From contig JAQYET010000023.1 of assembly GCA_028723525.1 (NCBI GenBank), positions 1 to 64,000 of the forward strand: a DNA stretch of 64,000 nucleotides, read 5' to 3'. The notes under the pieces were generated by a model. It was given only the letters and a program-made list of their open reading frames with translations. It was not told the DNA's origin and did no database searches. The translations under genes and the position numbers were made by a program. This stretch comes from Prevotellaceae bacterium. Lineage in GTDB: Bacteria; Bacteroidota; Bacteroidia; Bacteroidales; Bacteroidaceae. This document shows, piece after piece, positions 1 to 7,636 of the stretch. Within the stretch, counting starts at the first letter, position 1; every line of letters begins with the position of its first letter.

Positions 1-448
1 TTAAACTCTTGGGAATATTCACCTGTTCCAACTTCATCCGCGAGAAAGCATAGTCGCCTATTTCCCGAATGCCTTCAGGAAGAATGAGGCGGCGGAGCGG
101 GAGATAAACCACCCCTTGATACGCTCTCGGGTCGTCAATGACCTGCCTGTCTCTTTTGAAAAACGCACATTCCGGTATCTTATAGTTCTCCACCTGTGCA
201 TGCTCCAAGTTCAACACGGTAAGTTTTCCCTCGAAACTGCATTTCCACATGGTTGTGAAATCGGCTTCGTTAATCGGACCATATACAACCAAAGAGTCCA
301 CGGTATTCCACTTGTCGCCCAAGACTTGCTCCAGCTGCCCGTACTCGCTCACCCTTGCATCAAGGAAACTGACTTGCCCCCATGCCCTTTGAGAGAAAAA
401 GAGAACAAGGGACGAATAAACAGACAAAAGAAAAATTCTTCTCATCAT
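1..448 (-). CDS. BspA-like leucine-rich repeat surface protein, N-terminal part (cut by window edge)
   Basis: The reading frame is open from an ATG at 448 down to base 1, so only the first 149 residues are visible. They start with a hydrophobic signal peptide (MMRRIFLLSVYSSLVLFF) and reach a segment reading LILPEGIREIGDYAFSRM, which is the repeat pattern of BspA-like (Treponema pallidum type) leucine-rich repeats. Two ATG codons stand in tandem at 448 and 445; either could be the start. Proteins of this family are exported and often act in adhesion. The two other BspA-like proteins in this window suggest a family of paralogues. The C-terminus lies outside the window, so a sorting domain cannot be checked. 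Confidence 0.8.
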   Translation of the reverse strand, partial: MMRRIFLLSVYSSLVLFFSQRAWGQVSFLDARVSEYGQLEQVLGDKWNTVDSLVVYGPINEADFTTMWKCSFEGKLTVLNLEHAQVENYKIPECAFFKRDRQVIDDPRAYQGVVYLPLRRLILPEGIREIGDYAFSRMKLEQVNIPKSL

Positions 449-606
449 AATTTCAAAGTGTTATTTTAATTTTTAATAAGGCACATCAACGGGCAAAGAG
501 TTTTCCCCTTGCCGAAAAACAATCAATTATTTCTTGTTGAGAACTTCCTGCTGTCAATGTTTTTTAACCATCTGCTGAAATGGAATACAATTTTTCCATA
601 AGAATA
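449..606. other. AT-rich intergenic stretch
   Basis: This gap lies between the start of the cut BspA-like gene and the end of the TetR gene, both on the minus strand. No hairpin terminator or convincing TAnnTTTG promoter was found in it. Confidence 0.4.
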
Positions 607-1233
607 TTATTTGGTTATTAAATTGTATATTATGTATATTTGCTCTTTCAATTCGGAAATGGAAAGCCGGCTACCCAAGGCACTTCTGTACGATAATCCA
701 AGATAGATATTCCTGATGGAAGATATAATCTTTTCTGTTTCCACAGTTTGAACAATTTCTCCCTTTTGCTTGGCAAGTTCAATAACCTCATACCATTCAC
801 TGTTCTTCCTGTCCTCATATTCCTGAAACTTTTCTTCCCAATCCGGATAGTTGTCTTTCAGATACAAAATAAACGACATGAAATTGGCAGGAGTGACAGT
901 GCCTTTTGTCATCATAAAAAATGATTTCATGCGGTGCCCTATGTTTTCCACACGACTATCGATGAAATCCTTTAATGGCGTTGAACTTGTAAACGCAAGA
1001 AGCTCGGGAGCATCATTGGTCAGGAATTCAAATACAAACCTGTCAACGGCGTGATTGAATATATCTTCCTTATTCCTGAAGTGATGGAACATATTGCCTC
1101 GGGAAACATGGGTCACTTCGACCAAATCCGAGAATGATACCGCTGCATAGCCTTTTTTCAGGAATAGCCTGAACGATTCATTCAGGATGATATCCCTTTT
1201 GCTCATGTTTTCTTTATTTGTCTGATCTTTCAT
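607..1233 (-). CDS. TetR/AcrR-family transcriptional regulator
   Basis: 208 residues, the usual length for the family. Residues about 13-60 form the TetR DNA-binding domain: SKRDIILNESFRLFLKKGY, then SFSDLVEVTHVSRGNMFHHF, ending in the typical FxNKEDIF. The rest is an all-helical ligand-binding domain with no assignable ligand. Two starts are possible: ATG at 1233 or the internal ATG at 1206 (MSKRD), which would sit closer to the domain as in most family members. The gene stands alone on the minus strand. The MFS pump at 2968 is a conceivable target, but two other genes lie between them and nothing in the sequence proves the link. Confidence 0.85.
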   Translation of the reverse strand: MKDQTNKENMSKRDIILNESFRLFLKKGYAAVSFSDLVEVTHVSRGNMFHHFRNKEDIFNHAVDRFVFEFLTNDAPELLAFTSSTPLKDFIDSRVENIGHRMKSFFMMTKGTVTPANFMSFILYLKDNYPDWEEKFQEYEDRKNSEWYEVIELAKQKGEIVQTVETEKIISSIRNIYLGLSYRSALGSRLSISELKEQIYIIYNLITK

Positions 1234-1526
1234 AATTCCATGATGTTTAAGCGAAACAGAACGCTTGTTCTGTGATTATAGGCGCAATATTAGGCAAATT
1301 ATTTCAATTCACCAAATGTTTCGGGGGGGATTTTTCTTCAAAAAGTGTCATTTTTCTCATTTTCGCTCATTTCGCAATACCAAATCGTTGATTCTGACCG
1401 TTTTTTCAGACGTAATGATAAGACAAAAAATCCTTTCAAATTACTTCCATTAGACTTTGTATGTAATTATTTTTAGGTGTCTCAAATTTATTTCCGTAAA
1501 AACACACTGTTTTCATCAGAAAACAT

Positions 1527-1630
1527 TATCTTTGCATTATCGATTTACGTGTTCTTTGAGGCATTGCAGAATAAAGAAAAGGGAAGAAACTCGCTCGTTT
1601 CCGACTCGTAACCCTTTATTCTTTCTTACT
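1527..1630 (+). ncRNA. Orphan promoter followed by a stem-loop: candidate small RNA
   Basis: A -7 box TATCTTTG at 1527-1534 would start transcription near 1540, where no open reading frame begins. The predicted RNA contains an outer stem AGAATAAAG (1568-1576) with CTTTATTCT (1614-1622) and an inner pairing of GGAA-AAAC with GTTTCC, followed by a pyrimidine-rich stretch. That would give an RNA of about 90 nt. No known RNA family was recognised. The -33 element is weak, so this may instead be a chance structure. Confidence 0.3.
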
Positions 1631-1730
1631 CTACTGATTATCTGAAAGATACAAATTTACATAATCTTTTGCGGGCATAAGATTGCAAGATTTTTATTGA
1701 ATAGAAAGATTCCTCTCAAGAATTTTGTAA

Positions 1731-1779
1731 AATACCCATTATTGGGTATTGCGTCAAGTGTGGGAAATGGATATTTTTG
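1731..1779 (+). promoter_or_regulatory. Promoter with 18-bp palindromic operator
   Basis: The palindrome ATACCCA-TTAT-TGGGTAT spans 1732-1749. Its right arm runs into a -33 TTG (1749-1751), followed 20 nt later by the -7 box TATTTTTG (1772-1779). Transcription would start near 1785, just ahead of the ATG at 1806. The same arm-spacer-arm design lies upstream of the ferredoxin gene (47091-47108), and a separated version lies upstream of the TonB-dependent receptor. Confidence 0.6.
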
Positions 1780-1805
1780 CAACATGGTATAATTTATTAA
1801 AGCTT

Positions 1806-2063
1806 ATGAAAAAACTCCTTGCCATATCATCCTCCACACAGCGTTCCAAAGAAGATAAATTGGCTATTGCCAGACAGTATTTTTCAACAAGCACCCGTTC
1901 CAATTTTATGGCAAAATCTCAGTTCACCGATGATTTCGAGACAGATGTTGTCTTGGCAGATAAAACTCCAAAGACTTACTCAACAAGTTATGACGAGATA
2001 GTAGCCGTAGATACGATGCTGTATGTGCTAAACCGAAAAGACAACAATGATTACTATCAATAA
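1806..2063 (+). CDS. Small protein of unknown function, first gene of a two-gene unit
   Basis: 85 residues from the ATG at 1806 (MKKLLAISSSTQRSKEDK). The frame stays open upstream, but those codons lie within or ahead of the predicted promoter at 1747-1779, so 1806 is preferred. No signal peptide beyond a short hydrophobic start, no membrane segment and no recognised domain. The C-terminal half is acidic and tyrosine-rich (DEIVAVDTMLYVL, ending in DDYYQ-like composition). The lipoprotein gene at 2088 follows after 24 nt, so the two are probably cotranscribed. Function unknown; it may be a remnant. Confidence 0.5.
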   Translation: MKKLLAISSSTQRSKEDKLAIARQYFSTSTRSNFMAKSQFTDDFETDVVLADKTPKTYSTSYDEIVAVDTMLYVLNRKDNNDYYQ

Positions 2064-2087
2064 TATCCACACATAAAAGTCAAGACA

Positions 2088-2678
2088 ATGAAAAAAGTAC
2101 TATTATTATTATTGACGATTGTCAGTTTGGTTTCTTGTTCAGAGAAAGAACCCATATCAGGCACAGATGAAGTAAACTACTATATTTCTTCTTACTTTAT
2201 CCCGCAAAGAATAGCATTCACTACAACAGTTTCAAGAAATGGCAGTTTCTACCTTCTTTTGAATACAGATAATCACCGCATATCTCAAAAAGAAAATCCT
2301 GCCGAGTTCAAAAAACTTGCAAAAGAATACGGTGAAACAGGAGAGAAGATATTCAGACTATGGCATCCTCCTGTTAGTCAACCTTATAATATATTAAAAA
2401 TCAAGGTATATAAAAAGCAAAATGGCAAGATGACGGATGTTTCAGAACAATCAGGGATAGGATATTCGGATTATTCTAAGTTTGTCCTATCTAAATATTC
2501 GGGCGAAGATTTTATACCTACATCAAAAAAAATCTCAGAATTGACCGCACATGATTTGAAGTGGCTTCCAGAGCGTTTCAGTATATCTCCTCCAACAGAG
2601 AAAGAAGGCGAATATTATCTTGTCATCACATTAGAAAGCGGTAAGGAACTTTCTGTCCACCTTAAAGAAAAACCATAA
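2088..2678 (+). CDS. Lipoprotein of unknown function
   Basis: 196 residues. The N-terminus MKKVLLLLLTIVSLVSC is a lipoprotein signal peptide with a lipobox ending at Cys17, so the mature protein should be membrane-anchored on the periplasmic or outer face. The rest is soluble and moderately charged, with alternating hydrophobic residues that suggest beta strands (for example EYYLVITLESGKELSVHL near the end). No known domain was recognised. It follows the small gene at 1806 and is closed by a strong terminator. Confidence 0.75.
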   Translation: MKKVLLLLLTIVSLVSCSEKEPISGTDEVNYYISSYFIPQRIAFTTTVSRNGSFYLLLNTDNHRISQKENPAEFKKLAKEYGETGEKIFRLWHPPVSQPYNILKIKVYKKQNGKMTDVSEQSGIGYSDYSKFVLSKYSGEDFIPTSKKISELTAHDLKWLPERFSISPPTEKEGEYYLVITLESGKELSVHLKEKP

Positions 2679-2683
2679 AAAAC

Positions 2684-2728
2684 CTCTCCTTGACAAGTCC
2701 TTACTCCGCTTGTCAAGGAGAGTTTTTT
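2684..2728 (+). terminator. Rho-independent terminator after the lipoprotein gene
   Basis: A perfect 14-bp stem (CTCTCCTTGACAAG at 2684-2697 with CTTGTCAAGGAGAG at 2709-2722) and an 11-nt loop are followed by six T. Confidence 0.92.
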
Positions 2729-2816
2729 ATCCCCAATCCTTATGAAAAGAATAGTGCTTCTCCCTATATTTTAGGTGTGCGTTTTAAAAAAAATAAAGTC
2801 AAAAAAAGAGGAAAAA

Positions 2817-2848
2817 TTTGCCAATAAAATTATTTTTTTATACTTTTG
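2817..2848 (+). promoter_or_regulatory. Promoter of the MFS pump gene
   Basis: -33 TTTG at 2817-2820 and -7 TACTTTTG at 2841-2848 with exactly 20 nt between, a full match to the Bacteroidota pattern. Transcription should start near 2853 and leave a leader of about 115 nt before the pump gene. Confidence 0.8.
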
Positions 2849-2875
2849 CAGGCGATTAAGCCTGTCGATTGTATA

Positions 2876-2967
2876 ACGAGTTGTGGGGTTCGGGTTCCGA
2901 AAAGCCTCGTGTAAGTCCAGTTATGAACAGAGCGGCAGGATGTCTGAAAAGTTCATAACTAAAAGCA
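2876..2967 (+). promoter_or_regulatory. Structured leader with possible 11-codon leader peptide
   Basis: The leader of the pump mRNA holds two hairpins. The first pairs CGAG with CTCG around TTCGG-GTT-CCGAA (about 2878-2910). The second is a perfect 10-bp pair, AGTTATGAAC (2919-2928) with GTTCATAACT (2951-2960). An 11-codon frame MNRAAGCLKSS (2923-2958) starts in the left arm and stops in the right arm, 9 nt before the pump ATG. This is the layout of translational attenuators of drug-resistance genes, in which a ribosome stalled on the leader opens the hairpin. The role here is inferred only. Confidence 0.45.
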
Positions 2968-4143
2968 ATGGAAAAAGTATCCAACAAGGTTACATTGACA
3001 ATTCTGTCAATGTCGCTTCTCACCGTGATGGCAGGTGCTGCCATCGCCCCGGCTCTGGGCATCATCAAGGAGCATTTTGCAAGTTCGCCGCAACTTCTGG
3101 TGCAATTCATCGTGAGCGTTCCGGCATTGTTCATCATCCTTACCAATCTGTTCTTCCTGCGAATCAGCCGCCGATTCAACACCCGCACCATCGCAATAGC
3201 GGGCTTGTCGCTGTATGTGCTGGCAGGGGCAGGATGTTTTCTCGCTTCCGATATTTATGTGTTGCTTGCACTACGTGCCTTGCTGGGCGTGAGCGTGGGG
3301 CTGGTGATGCCGCTCTCCACGGGACTACTGGCCTATTATTTCCCACCCGAGGAGCAAGCTCGGCTGATGGGGCTCTCCGCCGCCATGAACCAGCTGGGGG
3401 GCGTGGTTGCCACCTTGCTGGCCGGACTGCTGGCACAGACCGGCTGGAACTACTCGTTTCTGACTTACCTGCTCGGGCTCATCGCACTGGCGATGGTGTA
3501 CCGATGGCTGCCCGTCGAGCATTTAGACTCAAGCAACAAGCGTGGCAAGGCCTTTGAGCCACGGCAACTACTGAAATTTCATCCCTCTGTCATCGGCATG
3601 CTACTGCTTATGCTGATATTCTTTATCTTCCCGACCAACTTCGCCGTGACAGCTTTCAGGCAGACCTCGCTCTCCGTCACGGGCATAACGCTCATCATGG
3701 TGGGACTTGATATAGTGGCGTTCTTCGTGGGGATAGTCTTTGAATGGTTGATGCACACCTTCCGTCGCCCTGTCAAATACTTTGCCCCCTGCTTCTTCCT
3801 TGTGGGCTATCTGCTGTTCGTTATTGCGGATGGTGCATTCTTCCTGATACTGGGCTCGGCGGTCATTGGAGTTGCCAACGGTGTGGGTGTTCCCTATCTG
3901 AACACCATCGCCTCGATAAAGGGAGGTCGCAATTCTGCCACGACGGTGATGCCATTGCTCTCCGCCGCCTTGTATCTCGGGCAGTTTGTGTCGCCAATCA
4001 TCGTCACTCCGCTTGCGCAGGCAGTCTTTGGCGCGGGCGACTCCGCAGGAGCCTACAAGGTGGGCGTGATTGCTTGCTTGATATTCATGTATCAGGTTTG
4101 GAGCACCCGCCACTTCCAAAGTCTGCCTCCAACTGATAGTTAG
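2968..4143 (+). CDS. Major facilitator superfamily efflux transporter
   Basis: 391 residues with about 12 hydrophobic membrane segments, the standard MFS size. The loop after segment 2 (FFLRISRRFNTRTIAIAG) matches the basic motif A region, and the segment RALLGVSVGLVMPLSTGLLAYYF is typical of drug/proton antiporters. The likely role is proton-driven export of a drug or metabolite across the inner membrane; the substrate cannot be told. The ATG at 2968 follows a structured leader, and the gene ends before a shared terminator at 4190-4227. Its GC content is higher than that of the genes to its left, which may reflect a different origin. Confidence 0.88.
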   Translation: MEKVSNKVTLTILSMSLLTVMAGAAIAPALGIIKEHFASSPQLLVQFIVSVPALFIILTNLFFLRISRRFNTRTIAIAGLSLYVLAGAGCFLASDIYVLLALRALLGVSVGLVMPLSTGLLAYYFPPEEQARLMGLSAAMNQLGGVVATLLAGLLAQTGWNYSFLTYLLGLIALAMVYRWLPVEHLDSSNKRGKAFEPRQLLKFHPSVIGMLLLMLIFFIFPTNFAVTAFRQTSLSVTGITLIMVGLDIVAFFVGIVFEWLMHTFRRPVKYFAPCFFLVGYLLFVIADGAFFLILGSAVIGVANGVGVPYLNTIASIKGGRNSATTVMPLLSAALYLGQFVSPIIVTPLAQAVFGAGDSAGAYKVGVIACLIFMYQVWSTRHFQSLPPTDS

Positions 4144-4189
4144 AATGATACTAACTCGTTCCTTAATTATATGAGTATTGCTATATAAA

Positions 4190-4227
4190 ACAATGAGGCT
4201 GTGCTTGTATCTGCACATCCTCATTGT
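4190..4227 (-). terminator. Terminator between the MFS gene and the peptide/BspA operon
   Basis: A 15-bp stem with one mismatch (ACAATGAGGCTGTGC at 4190-4204 with GCACATCCTCATTGT at 4213-4227). On the minus strand it is followed by a TTTT-rich run, so it mainly ends the operon coming from 6777. It may also act on the convergent pump transcript. Confidence 0.75.
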
Positions 4228-4299
4228 CTTGGGCTTGTAAAAAATGCAGTGACACGAATGCAACATCAAATGCCTACTGCCACGTTGCCGACAGGCGAT

Positions 4300-4488
4300 T
4301 TATTCGCCGTCAAACTCAGACTCATCAAAACAGTCAAAGTCGCCATCGAACGGCTTTGCCATACCTCCATCGTCTGCGGCATCATCATCAACACCCATCG
4401 ATATTTTTTCCATAAAGCGGAACTCACTATCCAGACAGACTAAAGTGGTTATTGGCTTCAGATACGGCTTCAGAATATTTGTCTCCAT
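4300..4488 (-). CDS. Small acidic peptide next to a BspA-like gene
   Basis: 62 residues, strongly acidic in its second half. It shares a layout with the peptide at 49753-49935: an N-terminal proline-containing stretch (KPYLKPITTLVCL), then SMGVDDDAADDGGMAK versus SMGISDDPAVGGGDAK in the other, then an Asp/Phe-rich tail. No signal peptide or membrane segment is present. It lies 15 nt downstream of the BspA-like gene and is probably on the same transcript. Function unknown; the hydrophobic front, the Gly-Gly and the acidic tail would fit a leader-core precursor, but no modifying enzyme or exporter is next to it. Confidence 0.6.
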   Translation of the reverse strand: METNILKPYLKPITTLVCLDSEFRFMEKISMGVDDDAADDGGMAKPFDGDFDCFDESEFDGE

Positions 4489-4503
4489 GTTTACGAATAA
4501 AAT

Positions 4504-6777
4504 TTATGGCTTATAAAATTTCTTTCCGTTCACGATATACACCTTGCCACTCTGCAAAGAGTCGAAATCGGTGCCGGCAATGCTACCGTCGGTGGTGTAG
4601 AATGTTTGGTTGCCGCCCTCTATCGCCTCACGTATGGTTTGCTCGGCGATGCCGGTAGTTGACTCATCTTCTTCTAATATCATCACGAATTTAGACTCCA
4701 AAAGACCGTTCTTAACGTCAACGAAGCAGCGGAAAGGTGCCACATGCCCCTTCTCATTTGCCTTCAGTATCGGACGCCACAGCTTATTTTTGCCGAGGTT
4801 ATAGGGGCGTGTGTACATAGTGGGGTCGGTAAGCGTTTTGTTGGGAATTCTCACCGTTGTGCCGTAGAACACCATGTTGTCCTCGTCAGATTCCTGCCCC
4901 TCTGTCCTGATGTCTGCCGGTGACACCGGAACATCAACGTTTAACATCGTCGGCAATTCCAGACCCTCACCGGTTTTGTTGTAAAGCACGTATGGCTTAT
5001 TGGCTTTGGTGCTGTCGTTTACAGCAATAGAGGTGAACACGAAATAGTTTGTTATCTCGTTGTTTTCAACGCGGTTCTGCTTTGTGAGCTGATATGAAAG
5101 CATTCCTCCTGCCTGTCCTGAAGGATATGGGAGGCAGAGAGTGTAACAGGTGCCGGCCTCGAACACTCGTTTCTTTGGGTCTGTTTCATCATCGTTTATC
5201 GTCCTATATTCCGCTTTATCTGCCTTGAAAGCGTGTCTTATGGGATAGTCGTGCGTGTCATAGACGTTGAAGTTGACACACTTGCTGTCGTGAACAAAGT
5301 TCTCTCCATTACTCTCGTCGCCGGCAAAATTCCTATTCGGAGGTAGGTAAATAATCACCCAGGGGTGGGAGTTGGCGAACAATGCGTTATTTCCCTTGCG
5401 ATCGAACGTATTAGTATTAGAAGCCCTATTCTGCATATTAGTGCATGCTGTCATATCAATATAGGAAGCAACTGCTCCGAACACAACGCCCGAATACATC
5501 CCTCCTTCGTCATTTTCAACTTCTGCCCCGATGTCAACAAGCTGTGAGCCATCGGCAAAAGTTATCGAGTGCCACTCCGTTTGGGGGTTGAAGAAAGCCT
5601 TTGGCATGATTGTCTTTACGCTCTTAGGGACAATCAAATCTCCGCCACCAAGATTTGTATTAGAAAAAGCCGACTCACCGATATACTCCAATGTTTCGGG
5701 CAGAGTTATCATACCTGTCAGGTTTGTAGAATAAAATGTGCCCTTTTCAAGCCTCTTCAACGACTTGCCCAATGTGAGCGAGCCGGTCAGACCGGTACAT
5801 TCGCGGAAAGCATTGCCGCCTATCACCGACACATTATCAGGGATAACAAGGTCGCCCGTGAACGATTTGCACTGATAGAACGCATTCTTTCCGATGCTCT
5901 CCAGCGATGTCGGGAGATTGATACCTCCCGTAAGTTTTTCACAATTAAAGAAAGCCTGTTTCCCTATACTTGTGAGCGATTGTCCCAATACGAGTTCTCC
6001 GTCAAGATTACTACATCCATTAAAAACGAAATCGGGAATGGTTGTAAGCTTGGGGAGATTGATACCTCCTGTAAGACCTGAACAGTTGTAAAACGCGCTT
6101 TTACCCAAAGACGTGAGTTTATTACCCAAAACGAGTTTGCCATTCAGCGAAGAGCATTCAAAGAATGCCTCATCTCCGATGCTTTCTATCTTAGGCAAAA
6201 ACAACCCACCTTTCAATTTTCCGGCTTTGGAGAAAGCCTTGGCACCTATGGATGTGAGGTTGTTCGTGCCGCCTTCCAATGTGATTTTAAGTTCGCCGTC
6301 CAATCCGGTACATTCAGAAAACGCTCCATCTCCGATGGATTTCAGGTTGAATGGGAACACAAGATCACCCTTTAATCCGGTACATCCGAAAAACGCTTGG
6401 TTCTGAATTTCCAACATATATTTACCACGCGGAAACGACAGACTTTGCAGACCGGTGCAGTAGGCAAAAGCATTGGCTCCTATTGTCGCCATGTTTTCAG
6501 GAAAAGTCACGCTCCGTATGTAGGTCTTTCCGTAGAAACCGTTTGCTGCAATTTCATACACATCGTAGTAGTAGTAACCGTCCGACACAGTCTCCGGAAT
6601 AGTGAAATTCCATCCTCTTGAACCATCATAATTGGAATTGTAGGCTACCACAGCGTGACCATCTTCTACCTTATAAATCAAATATTCATAAGGTGCACCC
6701 ACGTAATTATACGTCTGCGCCTTAACACAGAAAGGCAAGACAATGAGTAACAGAGATAAAACAATCTTTTTATTCAT
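4504..6777 (-). CDS. BspA-like leucine-rich repeat surface protein
   Basis: 757 residues. Signal peptide at 1-20 (ending FCVKAQ). Residues about 75-400 hold roughly a dozen repeats of about 23 residues with the pattern IGxxAFxxCxxLxGxLxLP, the BspA/Treponema leucine-rich repeat. A non-repeat region follows, and the protein ends with SGKVYIVNGKKFYKP, which resembles the final strand of type IX secretion sorting domains. The family is exported and often mediates adhesion. The promoter is at 6828-6859 and an 11-base C tract lies just beyond it. The small acidic peptide gene follows. Confidence 0.88.
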   Translation of the reverse strand: MNKKIVLSLLLIVLPFCVKAQTYNYVGAPYEYLIYKVEDGHAVVAYNSNYDGSRGWNFTIPETVSDGYYYYDVYEIAANGFYGKTYIRSVTFPENMATIGANAFAYCTGLQSLSFPRGKYMLEIQNQAFFGCTGLKGDLVFPFNLKSIGDGAFSECTGLDGELKITLEGGTNNLTSIGAKAFSKAGKLKGGLFLPKIESIGDEAFFECSSLNGKLVLGNKLTSLGKSAFYNCSGLTGGINLPKLTTIPDFVFNGCSNLDGELVLGQSLTSIGKQAFFNCEKLTGGINLPTSLESIGKNAFYQCKSFTGDLVIPDNVSVIGGNAFRECTGLTGSLTLGKSLKRLEKGTFYSTNLTGMITLPETLEYIGESAFSNTNLGGGDLIVPKSVKTIMPKAFFNPQTEWHSITFADGSQLVDIGAEVENDEGGMYSGVVFGAVASYIDMTACTNMQNRASNTNTFDRKGNNALFANSHPWVIIYLPPNRNFAGDESNGENFVHDSKCVNFNVYDTHDYPIRHAFKADKAEYRTINDDETDPKKRVFEAGTCYTLCLPYPSGQAGGMLSYQLTKQNRVENNEITNYFVFTSIAVNDSTKANKPYVLYNKTGEGLELPTMLNVDVPVSPADIRTEGQESDEDNMVFYGTTVRIPNKTLTDPTMYTRPYNLGKNKLWRPILKANEKGHVAPFRCFVDVKNGLLESKFVMILEEDESTTGIAEQTIREAIEGGNQTFYTTDGSIAGTDFDSLQSGKVYIVNGKKFYKP

Positions 6778-6827
6778 TTTAATTAGTATTAGTATTATTC
6801 TTATTATCGTTATGCTTTTTGAGGCTG

Positions 6828-6884
6828 CAAAGGTAGGACTTTATATCTAACCTTACAAATAATATCAACTCTACCCCCCCCCCC
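6828..6884 (-). promoter_or_regulatory. Promoter of BspA-like gene with adjoining 11-base homopolymer
   Basis: On the minus strand, -33 TTTG (6859-6856) and -7 TACCTTTG (6835-6828) stand exactly 20 nt apart. A run of 11 C on the plus strand (6874-6884) sits 14 nt upstream of the -33 box. Tracts of this length slip readily during replication. Confidence 0.75.
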
Positions 6885-7036
6885 GTTTTATATTATTTTA
6901 ACTTTTGAATACAAAAAATGAAAGATTCAGACCCTTTATAGAACATTTCGGAGACGAATTTATGACTTAGTAGCATATCATTACAAGCAGGATTTCTATT
7001 CTGCTCAAGGAGCGTTTTAACCCGAATAAAAATCAT

Positions 7037-7187
7037 TGAGATAACTATCGCTCGCACGTTAGCGACATTACGCCACGCATTTTGATATACGGCACAGGGT
7101 AAATCCGCCGAAATTACCTGTCAAAATCGCCGATTTTACTTTGCAATTTCGCCGAATTTAGTCAGCAAAATCGCCGATTTTACTGAC
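7037..7187 (+). repeat. Intergenic hairpin repeat, copy A
   Basis: The left part (7037-7115, beginning GAGATAACTATCGC) matches copy B at 10961. The right part (7120-7187) has three palindromic units around ATCGCCGAT with outer arms GTCA and TGAC. Copies C (42139-42211) and D (59420-59492) are built from the same AAATCGCCGATTT units. No gene was found in 6860-7400 apart from this repeat. Confidence 0.7.
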
Positions 7188-7398
7188 TGAAAGATATGCT
7201 CTGCCGGAGTGAAAGACAATCAACCGGGAAGTGAAAGGCTGCCTATCAACTTCCATTGAGCAAAAAGAGGCTTTTTGAGGTGCGAAAAATGCGGAGACCA
7301 ACCGCTTGTTTTGTCCTGCCGCTCATGCCTCACGAGCAGGTATGCAGCCCAAAAAACGGAAAGCAAGGGATAAACTTCAAAAAAAGGATATGCGATAT

Positions 7399-7429
7399 TT
7401 TGTCAATAACATTATAATTCGTATCTTTG
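7399..7429 (+). promoter_or_regulatory. Promoter of the fibronectin-like exported protein
   Basis: -33 TTTG at 7399-7402 and -7 TATCTTTG at 7422-7429, 19 nt apart. The leader to the chosen start at 7637 is about 200 nt. It contains a 20-codon frame (7502-7564, MVTLPGDTDNS...) and a 9-bp inverted repeat AAGAACCAT/ATGGTTCTT near 7568-7602. Confidence 0.75.
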
Positions 7430-7636
7430 CCGTTATAAATAGATTCACAACTAATAAATCTTAAAAGTATATTGCTGGTGCAGGATAAAAAGAACCTGTA
7501 TATGGTGACATTGCCGGGTGACACGGACAACAGCATCATCAAGAATGGACTGCTTTATAATTGACAACAAGAACCATTGCAGACGACTATTCATGGTTCT
7601 TCATCAATAATTCTGTTTATCAATAAAATTATTCTA

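Noticed and set aside
1323..1329. Run of seven G upstream of the TetR gene
   Set aside because: Shorter than the tracts at the BspA-like loci and not placed at a recognisable promoter.
7120..7187. CRISPR array
   Set aside because: The units are palindromic repeats with short, similar linkers and no unique spacers; no cas genes nearby.
7330..7542. Minus-strand frame of 70 codons upstream of the fibronectin-like gene
   Set aside because: Runs antisense through a strong plus-strand promoter and shows no family features.
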